A DNA stretch of 64,000 nucleotides from Anseranas semipalmata. Taxonomy: Eukaryota; Chordata; Aves; Anseriformes; Anseranatidae. The notes under the pieces were generated by a model. That model was not told the DNA's origin. It did no database searches and saw only the letters and a list, made by a program, of their open reading frames with translations. A program made the translations under genes and the position numbers. The stretch lies in NCBI GenBank assembly GCA_013399115.1, contig VXAA01007177.1:292763-356762 (forward strand), written 5' to 3'. This document shows positions 50,581 to 62,929 of the stretch, piece after piece; position 1 is the stretch's first letter, and each line of letters starts with the position of its first letter.

Positions 50581-53500
50581 CCCGTGTAGTCAGCACCTAC
50601 TAAATACAAAGCCTACTGTTTTAATACCCAGGATCAGTTTCTGACTGCTCTATAGATATTATGAAGAGGATACAGCTGTTGCAGATCTGACTGTGCAGAC
50701 ATGAGCAACCTGAAGCCAATATGGAGAGACACACAATTTCTCTCTACACAGAACAGGTTGCTTTGATGAGTGTGCTTTCAGTTCTCGAGCTGGCAAATCT
50801 GACTCTAAGGGCAATAAGCAAACACTGCCACCTGACAAGCCTGGCTAAGAAATGAGAACTAGCTCAACATGGAGACAGCTGATGCAACCACAAGGAGGAC
50901 ATTTCACCTCTCTGGATGTGCCTGTGAAAGACCACAACTTCTCCTCAACAGCAGATAAAGCACAGACGGTAGATGAAGTGGTTCGATGTTATCAAAATGA
51001 TTCAGGGGAGTTTTATGAATTGAAGTTTGAGAATGAATACAGTTGTGGTCCAGAACAGAAGTCATAACCAGGCCACAGGACTATGGGACAGGGAAAAGAG
51101 CTGGAAATTATGGCAGTTCTTGATTTATAGCAGATTAATATAATCAGCATTTTCATATTAAATTACTGAGTTAGCAGGGCAAAATTAAAAGACTACATAT
51201 GTTTTAATACTCAGAATGAAATGAGATACATCTCCCTCTACTTCTTTTTCTTTGAGCCCAATGCTTTTGATTTGTACAGCGGTTTCTAAATCTGTCTAGC
51301 CAGTCAGGTTGGAGGGCACTCATTACTTACTAAGGGCCCACGCAAAGTGAGTGAATTCAAGTTCCCTGTTCCCACACACCTTTGCAAGCTTTCTATTCCC
51401 AACCAAATGGAATATCCATAATTATTTCCAATTTTAATGCTATATAAATACTCTGCCATGTGACACTTGTGACATGCAAGACATATGAGTCCCAGCTCAA
51501 GAGAATAAATATTTCAAAAAACAGACTAAGTTAATCTAAAAATGACTGAATGAATATTCCTGAAAAAAGGAGCTTCTTTTTATCTAGTCAATTTTTTGAT
51601 TCAGAAACAGAAAAAAATCACTGACATAGAAAACCCACTCAGCTGAGATTTCAAGTATCTTAAACACATCCAAAAACTTGAATTATTTTTTAAAGACATC
51701 TGTTTTAGTCATGCACTCAAATCAGAAGAGAATTTTGTGTGGGTTTATGGCAGAATATCCTCAGTTGCCCATTTTTAATTTCAGATTCTAATTTTTACAT
51801 GAGAATATGCAATCAGCAAATCTAATATGCAAATATGGAAAAGAGTGGTTCACTTAATTGTAGAATTATTAATTAGGAACATACTGCAAAGCATTCTCAG
51901 AGAAAAAAATCCAACAACACCCAACCAACCTTTGCAGTTTTAGTGAGTCAAGGTGAGGAAAAGACCACCTTCCTAGTGCCCCTGATTAACATCAGTGTAA
52001 AGAAGCCTATATGTTTCAGCAAGAACTGGATCCAGACCATACGTGCAAAGGCGTTAATGACAGCAGAGTCCATCCTGCCGCTGGGACTTCCGCTGCTCCC
52101 TCCCACCTCCGGCTGCGTGGTCCTGCTTTTCCGCTGCGGCTTCCCCCCTTCAGTTATTCCACAACAACTGTTTGTGGGAGCACAGGGTAAACCGGATCAC
52201 TGAAAATAACCCTTTTGGAGAGTTATTTTTAACCTGGATCACTTCAGATCATGTCAGCATGGCCTCACAAACCATTGTGTGCATGGGGTGGTGAATACTA
52301 GTACAGGATAACAAGTTGCCAGCAGCACGGTAGGGGAGAACAGAGGATCCTTTAGTCTGGCTTCATCCCTAAAGGCAGAGTATTGCAAAACTACATCCTT
52401 TTCTAACAATTGTAAGATATATGACGCAGAGAGAATACAGGTCTTTCTGTCATACCCAAGAAGAACAATGAAGTTCCAAAACGCTGAAAACCCATTAAAA
52501 TACTTTTCCTTTCTTTTTGTATCCCTGCAGCTGAATATACACACAGAGAAGATATTTTGCAATTTTAAATAACTATTTTCCTCACTTTCTCTGTCCTCTC
52601 AGTGTAATTCACTGAACCAGACTTCTTCTAAATAACTCAGTCAAAGCCAAGTCACTGTGTTTCAGTGACATTCACAAGAAGACACTGCGTGGCAGCTATC
52701 AACAGCAGAAGCACTTACTTCCAGTGCTGGTAACACAGTAACTTCGAGACCACTTTTCTAATGATGAGCAATAGTGCCTGAATTAAAGAAAGGAAACAGC
52801 CGTGCATTTAAGATAAAAGTTAAAATATGCATACACAAAAAAAAGAAGCCATTTTCCATTAGGAACAGAGAGAGGCATAGCTCTGAAAAATGGGAGAGTG
52901 AAGCTTTACTTGAGATTGGTCATTGTATATCCATCCAGAGAGACTGAAGAGGTGTGTACGCACTTGCGTAATAAACACTGAATAAACACTGAAAGAAGGG
53001 AGATAAATCTTTTTCTTAAGAAGTTCTCTCCTGTATTTCCTGATAGATGAGTGCTATCCCTCTTTCTCAGAAGCAACTCTCTTCTCCAGGCTCCTGGGAA
53101 CTAGCTGCTATGAGGAATTTTTTGAATAAAGAGAGTTTCACAGGTCAGGGAACAGCAGTGAGGAAAAAAACCTCATCCTAGGAGTGGCTTTTTTTTCAGC
53201 TCTTCCATGCATTTTTCAATAGTCATAAGGCCACTGACTGCCTGTTTGAAGAATGACAGGCTGCAAAAAACAGCTGCAAGAACAAGCAGTTCAAATGGTG
53301 CTTCTGTACCTAAACAGAATGTCAATATCAGCTATTCTAATCTCTATTTTTAGATGATTTTTAATGCTTTCACATTGATTTCACAGACTGATGTGGGATT
53401 GACATTTCAGCCACAGAAGATTTGGGGTTTTCTTTAATCTTGTTTCATTGCCATGTAGCTAAAAACCTTCTGCCTTGTTAATAATATTATACTTCAGTTA

Positions 53501-56500
53501 AGTCAATAAATATTGACCACCACTGCCTACTCCTTCTTGTAACTCCTGGTTGGACAAAAGCCTCAAGGCATTCCAGGAGAGTAGAGTAAGATAAAGGCTT
53601 CAAATTATAAGTATGCAAAAGAAAGAACAAACACAGCCTATCGAGCCAGTTCTCTTTCTCACGCCTTTTCTCTCCTGCTGTACCTCACTTGTCATCTTTT
53701 TTCAACACCTCACTCTCTGCCTTTTCCTTTCTCTGTTCTCTCCTCACTTGGTCTCACCCTCATTGCCAGCAGTTCACTGTTTCTCTTTCCAAACTCCCGG
53801 TAACATCTTGTTGCCACAGCAATAACAGACATAAAAAAAATTACATCTGCAACCAACTGCTGTTCCAGCAAAAGTTTATAGTAACAGCCCTGATCTACAA
53901 TGTTAATATTTTTGAAAATTCTGCCCCTAAAGTTTTCAGTGCTAACATTTTCACTGCATGCTATTTGGTCTGTTATCCTTAAAATTAACACGCTGAAACC
54001 CTTCTGCTAACCCATCATATTTAGCCTTGTAGTTTCCAGACTTTGTAAATACACATCTATATATGATGTGTAGATATGTATATTTATATAAGTACATCCA
54101 TTCGTTTCTTAAACATCCTCACAAAAAGCCCATGCATGTGTATACCCTTATATGAACAGACTACTTTCTCCAATCTGCTGTTATGTGTATAACACCTGAA
54201 AATCTGTAGATTCATCTCTTATTTTCATGCCTGCTCCTTAACCTTTTGTCATCTGATCTATCACTAGTGTATAACAACTGTCATCTGGCTGATGCTACAC
54301 CACCCTGATTTCAGCTTCCATTGCAACAGGTCATCTCACGCACTGAGCGGCTGTTTCCCCAATTCATATCCATGGTGGTGTGTGGAAGCAGTAGTTACAC
54401 ACAGTGGAAATCCACGCTCTGCATCCCACCAGTTGTGGAGAACAGGGTATTCGTGACAGACCAGAACCCCGGGGTCACCCACAGGGATGGCAGGAAACAA
54501 CAAATGGGTTAACAGGCACAAGACTAGTAAAGGCACTTACGGAAGAGAGGATCGGCATCTCCCCAGTCATCTTCTTCCCTCTGTCAGGTATCAGCCACAC
54601 TGGTGACAGGTTCCCAAGTTAAAAGAAAGCGTGGTTTCCTGTTTTCACTGAAGCACTTCTGAATGAGACTGTTACTACGATTTTGTCTTCTGTATTATTC
54701 CTGCAGAAGAAGCCAGAGGTGATTAACTTCTAAATTATCAGATAAACTTGCATAAGGTGATGATGAATCACCCAGAGAATATTAGCCAGCAATCCCATTT
54801 CAATCATTACAGCTTCTACCTGCCAATGGCACGTATGCGCATCACAACTAGCATGTTTTCTTTGACAGGCTTTACAGTATTGGGGGTTCATATTGTATTG
54901 GAAATATGTGGCAAAACTTAGACTATGAGCCACTATATAAATATTCTATTTTCTTCAACAACCTGCAAAATCATCTCTTATCACTGTTCCTCAGTGACAA
55001 AATTAGCTAACTCTCTATTACATATGTACCTATGAAATTATCTTAGTTTGGATTTTGAATTTCTTATGACAGTTGAATTGCAAGATTACAAATAAAAACA
55101 TTAAATGTCATTAAAATTGAACTGAGATTTTTAACTAACCTAATGGTTGGTCATTATGAAAAAAACACTAAAAACTTATCTAATAATTATTCAAAATGAA
55201 AAGAAAGCATTATCTCTAACAAGAAAGGACAGAACAGGGTACTCGGCAAGTAAGGGACAGCTGCAGCACAATATATTTTTTGTAGCTGGGGTTGTGAGGG
55301 GAGGTTGTTTGTTTTTTTTTGCAGTTGGGCTTCTGTCTTCTGGAAGCATGGAAAAAAACAGTTACGTGTGGCTTTGCATATGCCAGATGTGACAATGAGA
55401 TCAAATCCCTTTTTGGGGAAAAAACTGCTTCACATAGTGTTTGATTTTGAAAGAGCAAAGACTCACTGTCTCTAAACTTTGCCGGATACCGATAAATGCT
55501 GGCATTAGCGTGACATTTCTCTTTGAAAGTTGGAGTACAGTATTAATCCTAATAAACAGTCAAAATCTGCAACCCTTGCTAACGCAGAGCAGTGCTTACT
55601 GTCACGAACTTCGGAATGACTCACATATACATGACTATGGCTTACAGCTCCTGGGTCTTTTACTGACACTTTCATTTTCTACCTACCAGATGAAAGTGTT
55701 TTTTTCTTATATTTGGGATATCTTTCATGCACCTAATGCATTATTAAAATCTGATGAAGTACAGCATTCATAGTGGTAGCTTAAATACATTTCATCAGTT
55801 AAGCTAAGCAAATGCTTATAGCGTTTGCTAAATGACTAAACATTTCTTCAGAGATGTACCACAAAGTAACATCATAAATTTAGTCACATATTTCTTGTGT
55901 TCTAATAACTTGCATTCTAACAACAGCTTTCCTTATGAAAACTTGTTTTTTTTTTAAATAATATATGTGTTTCCATTTACCATGATAGTTTATTCCTTAC
56001 ATTTCTGTCAGATTGGACAGTGGGAATAAACCACCATTTTCTCTCCTGCTGTAAAGTAAACGACAATCTACAAATAAAATTGTCCAAATATCTCTGCAAT
56101 GATTCTCTTTCAAACACATCGAAGAAATGTTCATGTGTGATCAGTTTGTTGGTGGTCTTCTTAAAACTATTTTCCCTAGATTTTTCATATACATACAATT
56201 CATAGATGCATTTATATTGGCCTTAAGTTCTGCACATGTATCAGACGACTTGTTTTTGGTCTATGTTGGCCTTATCCCAGGTCTTGTGCGTCTTACTGAG
56301 GAGAAAAAAATGTTTGTAAAACTGAAGAATGGACCTCCTACTAATGTTCTTTTAAGAAATTGTAGGCATTTGACTCCTTTGAAATCAGAAACATTAAAAA
56401 TTCCTTTAGCATTGTTTTCTGGAAGACAGTTAATTTGAGTTTAACAAATTAATGTTAATCAAACTGCTGCATTACAAATAAAAAAGAGAATGTAGTCATC

Positions 56501-56600
56501 CTCCTTTGTAAAAGTTAAAAGACATGGATATTCACAAAAAATAAAAACAATCTTTCTCAGCAAGAAACACTTGCAATAAATTAACTTCCGAGGCACGTAG
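50581..56600. other. Intergenic stretch
   Basis: Several plus- and minus-strand frames of 60-110 codons occur (for example plus 55441-55773 and plus 56127-56438). None resembles a known family, and such lengths are expected by chance in this much sequence. No supported repeat or RNA. Confidence 0.55.
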
Positions 56601-59600
56601 CAGCTCCTTGTGTGATATTGTGTGATATAAACAGAAAATTTGAACATGAAATACTGTTCATGGGAAGAAACTTGACAAAGCTGTAATGTGCTCACCTCAT
56701 TACAGGGAGATCAACTGTTGCTAATAAAAGCAGATATCTCGGCAAGCCAAATCCATGGAAAAAACGTGGGACCGCCACACCTACCACTGACAGCTGAAAA
56801 ACAAAAAGTATTTGGCTTTGTGGTCACTTGAGTCCCACAGTTGTTAACTACAGGTTTATCTATTTGCAATGATCATTGATCTCCTTGCTAGCAAAGCTTT
56901 GGGATCCAACTTAACTAAAGTTCCCATTGGCTTAGGGCTGGCCTCGGTCAAGAGCCATCACACTGACGCCTGCCTACAAGGCCGCGTTCTCCATTTACCT
57001 GTCAAACAGGGCTGACGAGCAGTTTCCCTTCCAGGCCCACCTTCCAGCTGAGAAGCAAAGCGGTTTCTCCAGCGCAGGCGCAGTGATGGTCCCCAAAGTC
57101 CCAAACGCCGGCAGGCTGTGTCTGAGCGGGCAAACCCTGGCAGGAGGCACAGGGGAAGCCCAACCTCCCACAGCAGGCCTCAGCTTGCTTCAAAAGGAAA
57201 AGAGAAGGGGCACGCACCAGGGAACCTCGAGACCCCGTGTCTTTCAAATTTCATCTGTATTTTCCTGTCTATTGCACATTTTTTCTCTCATTACTTTCAA
57301 GGTTACAAGCCCCTTCTGACATATATAAAGGTTTTGAAGATTTTTATGTTCATGCTAATTCTCCACAGTTTTGAAAAACAAAATTTCCCTTACCGATTTA
57401 GTTTTTCCACCGTGAGAAATACTGACTGCTTCACGTGCACTGAGTTTAAAAATTCAGCGTGCTTGTTTTACTTTGTGCATTAGAAGCACCTACTGTATCA
57501 ACTAACATATGTAAGCATTTCTTACTGAGCTTATTTTACAGATAGGAGCAATGCATGAAACTGCAGAAACAGCTGAGGAACTTTAATTTTTATGAATAGT
57601 GAGCTATTCAGAAAACAGAACTGTAGGGAGATGTTCTGCAAAGTAAGCTTAAATCTGGTGAAAAGATTCAGATTTTCTACCTCTAACTAAAAGTAGTATC
57701 TTTAACTGAAAATCAGAATATGTCAAAATCAGATATTTCATTTCAGAAAATCAGATTTCTTACTGATGTTTTCAAAATAAAATTACATCTTTTCAGCACA
57801 AAATTCTATTTATTTCTTAATTAAAAGTTTGATGTGAAAGAAAATAATTTGGACTCAAATGCAGATAAAATACTTCAATTTTTATTTCAGATATGAACCA
57901 TGAATCTGTTATTTACTCTTCTAACTATAGTCAATCTGTGTACTATAAAAAGAAATGACAAACATCACAGTAGTAAAAGTCACGATATACAGAAATAAAT
58001 GTGTAATTCAGAGATAGAAAATACTGATAAAGCTCAAGGTAATAAAATAAGAACTTCAAATCCCATGCCACATTCACATTTTAAGAATTAACTGGTCCTC
58101 CTGCCAAGCTGGAAGACACAAGAAAATATTTCCTCTCTTTTGATATCATGCTCTGAATAAGATTCTAAGAGCCAACATAGACAACAGTGTCAGAAGGGAA
58201 ATAAATCTCAATAAAACCAGAAGGAATTAAAACAAAAAGCCGAGAACAAAGTGTACAAGTTTAAGGCCTTTAAATACTTTTTACAGAGTATGAGTCTCAG
58301 AGACATCAAGGTAAACATTGTCATAACCCATATTACTCTTAAGATATTTCCCAAGTGTTCTGAACTCAGCAGTCAGATTCCGTTCGTGCAAAAATATGCC
58401 ATCTATATGTGAAGGAAGTACCCTTAATTTCTATTGCAAAGGGTTACAGCAACACCTGTTTCTAAGAATTCTAATTTCTGCACTGCTTTTTATTTCCAAA
58501 TATTTTATATCTCTTTCAAACTACTAATAGCTGACAGGAAAAAAATGTTTTTACTTTTTGTGAGAGTGAAAATATGTATTCATGATTCAGTATGCCTTTT
58601 TGAAAATAAAGGAAGCATTGTTTCTTCTATCTTTTAGTCTCTGATTTTTTTGCAGGAGAAAGTATTTCCTCTCTTTTGATTTCATGATCTGAATGAGTTT
58701 TTAAGATCCACTTACCAAGAGCAAATACAGTGTTAAAAGAAGGAAATAAAAAACAATGAAAACAAAGGGAACTAACCCAGAAATCTCTGGTGGCTCACAA
58801 CTCACTTGAACATGTTTTAAAGAAATTAATTCTTTGCTCCAACACTATATTGAATATTCTTTAGACATCACTTTACACATCCTTTACAGGCGGCATCCCT
58901 GTATTTATCCCTGTGTGGCTGCCCTGCAGTTATCTGCCCTAACAGAGCGTGTGATAAACCTGACTAAGGATGGGTCTGAACCATTCTAGTTTAAAACTAC
59001 CCTCTGTTGCAAAGGATATGCACGTGGTAAAGTCTTGCTTTTGGCTGATTCAAGCAGAGTGAAGCAGTCTTACCAAGCACCCCTTCACACGTACACAGAA
59101 CTAGACACCAGATAAATCTGGACATCCTCAGGCATCGTTCCCAGATGCCACAAACTGCCCACAGCTCCTTCCCTCTGCGGGAAGAACGAAGGCTGGCACT
59201 TGCCATTGCCTTTGGAGGAGGAAAGATGTAAGCGAATTACTGGCAGCTCTGCCCCTTCCCACCCTTTCCATATCTGAGATATACTTACTGAAGCGGTGGT
59301 GTTTTCCTCTGTGCATAGCTTGGGGTTATGGTAAATCAGCGTCGTGGTAGATAACCATGGTAAGAAAATGTATTCAAATAACTACTGAAGGGGAGAAAGA
59401 AAAAACTAAAGGGCTAGAAAAGTAATGAGGGAGAAATACTCACCACTCCATCTTTTGCTGGAGATGAGTAGTAATTCAACTCCAAAAAATGCAGAGACCA
59501 TCATAAAGCTGATTATTTAATTCTTACTGAAAGTCTGCTAAAATATTCTAAACAATAGGTTCTAACAATAAGTGTTTTAACAACTGTTCTTTCTAGAAAT

Positions 59601-61300
59601 TGCTAAGAGGCTCTCTTCAACCAGTTTTAAAGATAATGAAATAATACTTTTTTTTTGTCTCAATGAATAAAGTACAGCTAGGTTAGACTTTCATTAGTTT
59701 ATTGTATTCAATATCCCTATGGTATGCAAAAGAGTTACAAATGATTTTTCTGTGATTCTGACTCCATCAACGATACACTTCTGCCTGTCAGAATGGCCAG
59801 GCACTGTTCAGTTTTGGCAACAGGTACTTTTCTGGAACGGCAATAAATGTATGTTACAGAGGCTCTCTGCATGCTATGCATCTTTACAAATATTTCTCAT
59901 TTATTTCTTTTTTCTTTGTATATCACAGCAATCAATAGTAAAGATAGCAATTCAAACTCTAACATGGGGCTTACTGTTTGTTCCATTCTGTTCCAAATAT
60001 AAGGGGTTAAAGTGGATAAACTGAATTCACTGTACCTTCCTCAATCAGCACATATCTTTTCCATTTATGAATCATTACAAATAATGTGTGCATAGTAAGT
60101 GTGCAAGAAGGAAAGACAAAGAATTCACTTTTTAAGAATGGCTCCAGAGGGGTGTGTGTGCGGTGCCCTGGATTACCCTCAAAATGTGCAGATGACCATT
60201 ACCAAAGGAAGTGGAAGGAACAGCATGTTCACCAATTGCAGAGCCAGAAATAACAGAAGCCACAGGTTCAACAACAGCCATATGACTACAGGCAGGCTCT
60301 GTCTGGGCAATTCCCATTCAGGATTAACATAATGTTTATATGAAGTAGAAAAATGCACCTCACTTACCCAAAGCCACGTATTTCTCTAAGAAACGTGCAT
60401 CCCTAAAATAGGAAGCAATACCTCTGGTGTCTTGATTGAAGAGACAGATGAATCCCCAGACTAGAAGTGCCAGCTGCTGAAGCAGGATTTGAAATGCCTG
60501 GAAGTATGCCTTGGGTCTCATCCCAAAGATCAGCATCCCCAGCTCCGAGTGCAAAAGAAAGATCTTCTGACCGGCAGTTTGCTCCGGTTCACAGCAACGT
60601 TGCCATCCAAAGTGAAACAGAAGAGTGAATGTGCAGCAGACAGAAGTGGGGCCCTATCCTTGTCTTTATTAATTATTTAAGAGCCCTCATTGTTTGCACA
60701 CACAAAAACAGTTTTCAAAATGCTAGTAAAAAAACACCTCTTGGCTAACAAAGGTCTTCATGACATCCCAAGCTAAACATCCAAGAACAAATCCAGAGTC
60801 ATTAACTACTTCCGAAATAAGCCTTATGGTTTCATATGTTTTTAAAATTCATATATGAAATTCACTTAATCTGTTTCCTATTATGGTTATTATTTTGTCC
60901 CCAAGCTTCATTTTTATCCTTGTGTTGGTGAAACGTGAGACAATGATTCAAGTGAATACAGCACTAAAATCCACAGCAACAAACTGTGTTTCATTTTATC
61001 TTCAAAAGCTGGTCTCTACGGAAGAGTGAAGAGCACGCTGCAGGGCTGGGCAGAGGGGAGCTCAGTACTGATTCAGGCGAGAGGTGACTGTTCCTCTGCC
61101 CCTCTGAAAAGAGCGCTGATAGGAGAGGGAACAGATTCACCTCTGGGCCCTCCTCACAGGACGCTTCAATTGAGGTATAAACTTAATTGCTGATCTAAAA
61201 TGTACAAACTGCCAGCAGGTGAGGGTCTGCTCCCTGCCAGGAACTGCTGGCTAACTGTCATGCCTGAGCTCTTTCAAGGAGAGACCTGCACATACACAGG
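56601..61300. other. Intergenic stretch with candidate minus-strand exons
   Basis: No recognised gene. It contains minus-strand segments with good splice signals (56696-56793, 59289-59381, 59444-59508, 60368-60542) and a diverged direct duplication (58119-58232 and 58655-58775), all described under findings. Confidence 0.5.
58119..58775. repeat. Diverged direct duplication (two ~115-base arms)
   Basis: The arms are 58119-58232 and 58655-58775. Both contain TATTTCCTCTCTTTTGAT, then a TCATG(C/A)TCTGAAT block, a CAGTGT(C/T)A(G/A)AAG block and GGAAATAAA, in the same order and at similar spacing. The two arms are in direct orientation about 535 bases apart. They could be a local duplication or two copies of one unlisted repeat. 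Confidence 0.65.
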
Positions 61301-61660
61301 CTGTCTTCCTCAGCGCTCAGGACGCTAGGCTAGCACGCTGGAGGGCGGTTCCGCGCTGCTTCGGCCGTGGTTAAAGGCCGCTGCAGGAAAGCCTTCCTGG
61401 AGAGGACTGCGGCCGTGCAGCGCCAGGCAAGGTGCCCGCCACCCCTGCCGTCCCCCCTGCAGCCCACCCGGGGGCTCGGCCACCTGCCGTGCACTGGCAC
61501 GCGTCCCTGTGGTTGAGACCCTCTGCCCCCAAAAGGAGGGGGAGGCACGGCTCCGGGGCTGGAGAAACTCCTCTGCTGCGCCCTGCCTGGAAGCGCGGCG
61601 GGTGATCCAGGCCAAAAGGCTGCCAAGGAGCATTTCAACAGCGTGACAGAAAAGCTGACA
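61301..61660. other. GC-rich patch with CpG
   Basis: A short CpG-containing region, for example 61320-61375 and 61400-61520. It keeps a minus-strand frame of about 200 codons open (61330-61941) by composition. No protein family is recognised. It could be a secondary promoter, a shore of the 63.5 kb island, or a GC-rich repeat. Confidence 0.4.
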
Positions 61661-62900
61661 GAGTTCCAGTGCTCAGGCCTGAGTTCTGTACATACTGTAC
61701 GTATGTATGCACGTATACATAAACGAGCAATTCCCCTGCCAGGCGCTGTGGAGAGGCCGCAGGTGCCCAGCTCGGTGCACTCTAAGGTGCCTTCAAATCG
61801 TCTGTCTCTGCTGGCACCGCACAGCCCAGAGCTGGGTACATGCCAGCGCTCCGCCAGCACGGCACCAGTTTGCCTGTCTTGTACAGCATTCGTGCCAACA
61901 CCCCTGGCACTTTCCCAAGGCTGCACAGTTCGAAATCCCATAATACAGGCACCTCTCGGTACCTCTTAAGCATGAAATTGAAGGTGACACCCAACAGTCA
62001 ATATCCAAAACATTTCGGAGGGTGAACTAAGTAGACTTTGGGAAGAAAGTTTATAGAAAAGCGTTGTAGGTCTGAAAGGAACACAGGGGCAAAAGAGAAA
62101 CACAAACCCCCAGAAGGTGAAGGGAAACAGCAAAAAGAAAAATGTCAAGAGGAGGGGAAGGAGGATTGCAATGAGAGTGAATGGGTGAATGTATTTTCCC
62201 AGTGAGTGAACTGCAAGGCCAAGTAGTACGCAGGGCTGAAAGTTTAATTAGTACCTTCTTCTGTCCTGTTTGATCTTTGCACAAAGCGTTTCTTTACACA
62301 AAGGACAGAGGGGTTTCTGTGGTGCCATATGGGAAGGACAGCCAGTGTCTCTCAGCGCAGGCATTTCCCATATTTCCCGGAATAAATGGAATGCCTCTCC
62401 CTGTTTCTCCTGCTTTCCCTCAGCCTCCAGAGGAATACACTCCAGGGAAATCTCACTGGATCATGAAACTGTGGCGAAACATCCACCTGTGTGAGCGCAG
62501 TCTCCCTGCTCCTGTGCCACCAGATAAGATGCACCACAAGCCCACCAGAAGCTAACGCCTGCTCGCCCCCCAGGGCTGGGCTTCAGCTCTGGTTTTCCGT
62601 CAGCTTTGTGAAGTCCAGGCGGGGAGGATCCGGATCGAGGCCTCCTTCCCTCCCCGGGCTGAGAGGAGGGAGGGGGCTGAGGGACAGAAGGCATCGGAAA
62701 GAGAATGGGGTGGTCATCGATTTACCACCGCTGGCTTAAAGGCAAGGGGGAAGACTTGCCGTCGGTGCTGCTAGCCATACAACGGGCATTGGCTCTAAGA
62801 CACTGTTTGGCTTCCCAGAACATTTCCTTAAAAAAAAACAGAAGTAATAAAAATTAAGCAAGCCCCCTTCTCTCTTAGCTACTGCAGCTCTGAGAAACCT
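61661..62900. other. Intergenic, rising GC toward the right
   Basis: No supported gene. GC content rises again around 62560-62700. Confidence 0.55.
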
Positions 62901-62929
62901 GCAAAATGTGAACTGAGGGCAGCAACAAA

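Noticed and set aside
56127..56438. Plus-strand frame of 103 codons
   Set aside because: The peptide looks plausible, but lengths near 100 codons are expected by chance in 64 kb, and no start, splice or family evidence supports it.
61330..61941. Minus-strand frame of 203 codons
   Set aside because: It coincides with a GC-rich patch, has no recognisable domain, and other frames overlap it. Composition explains it.
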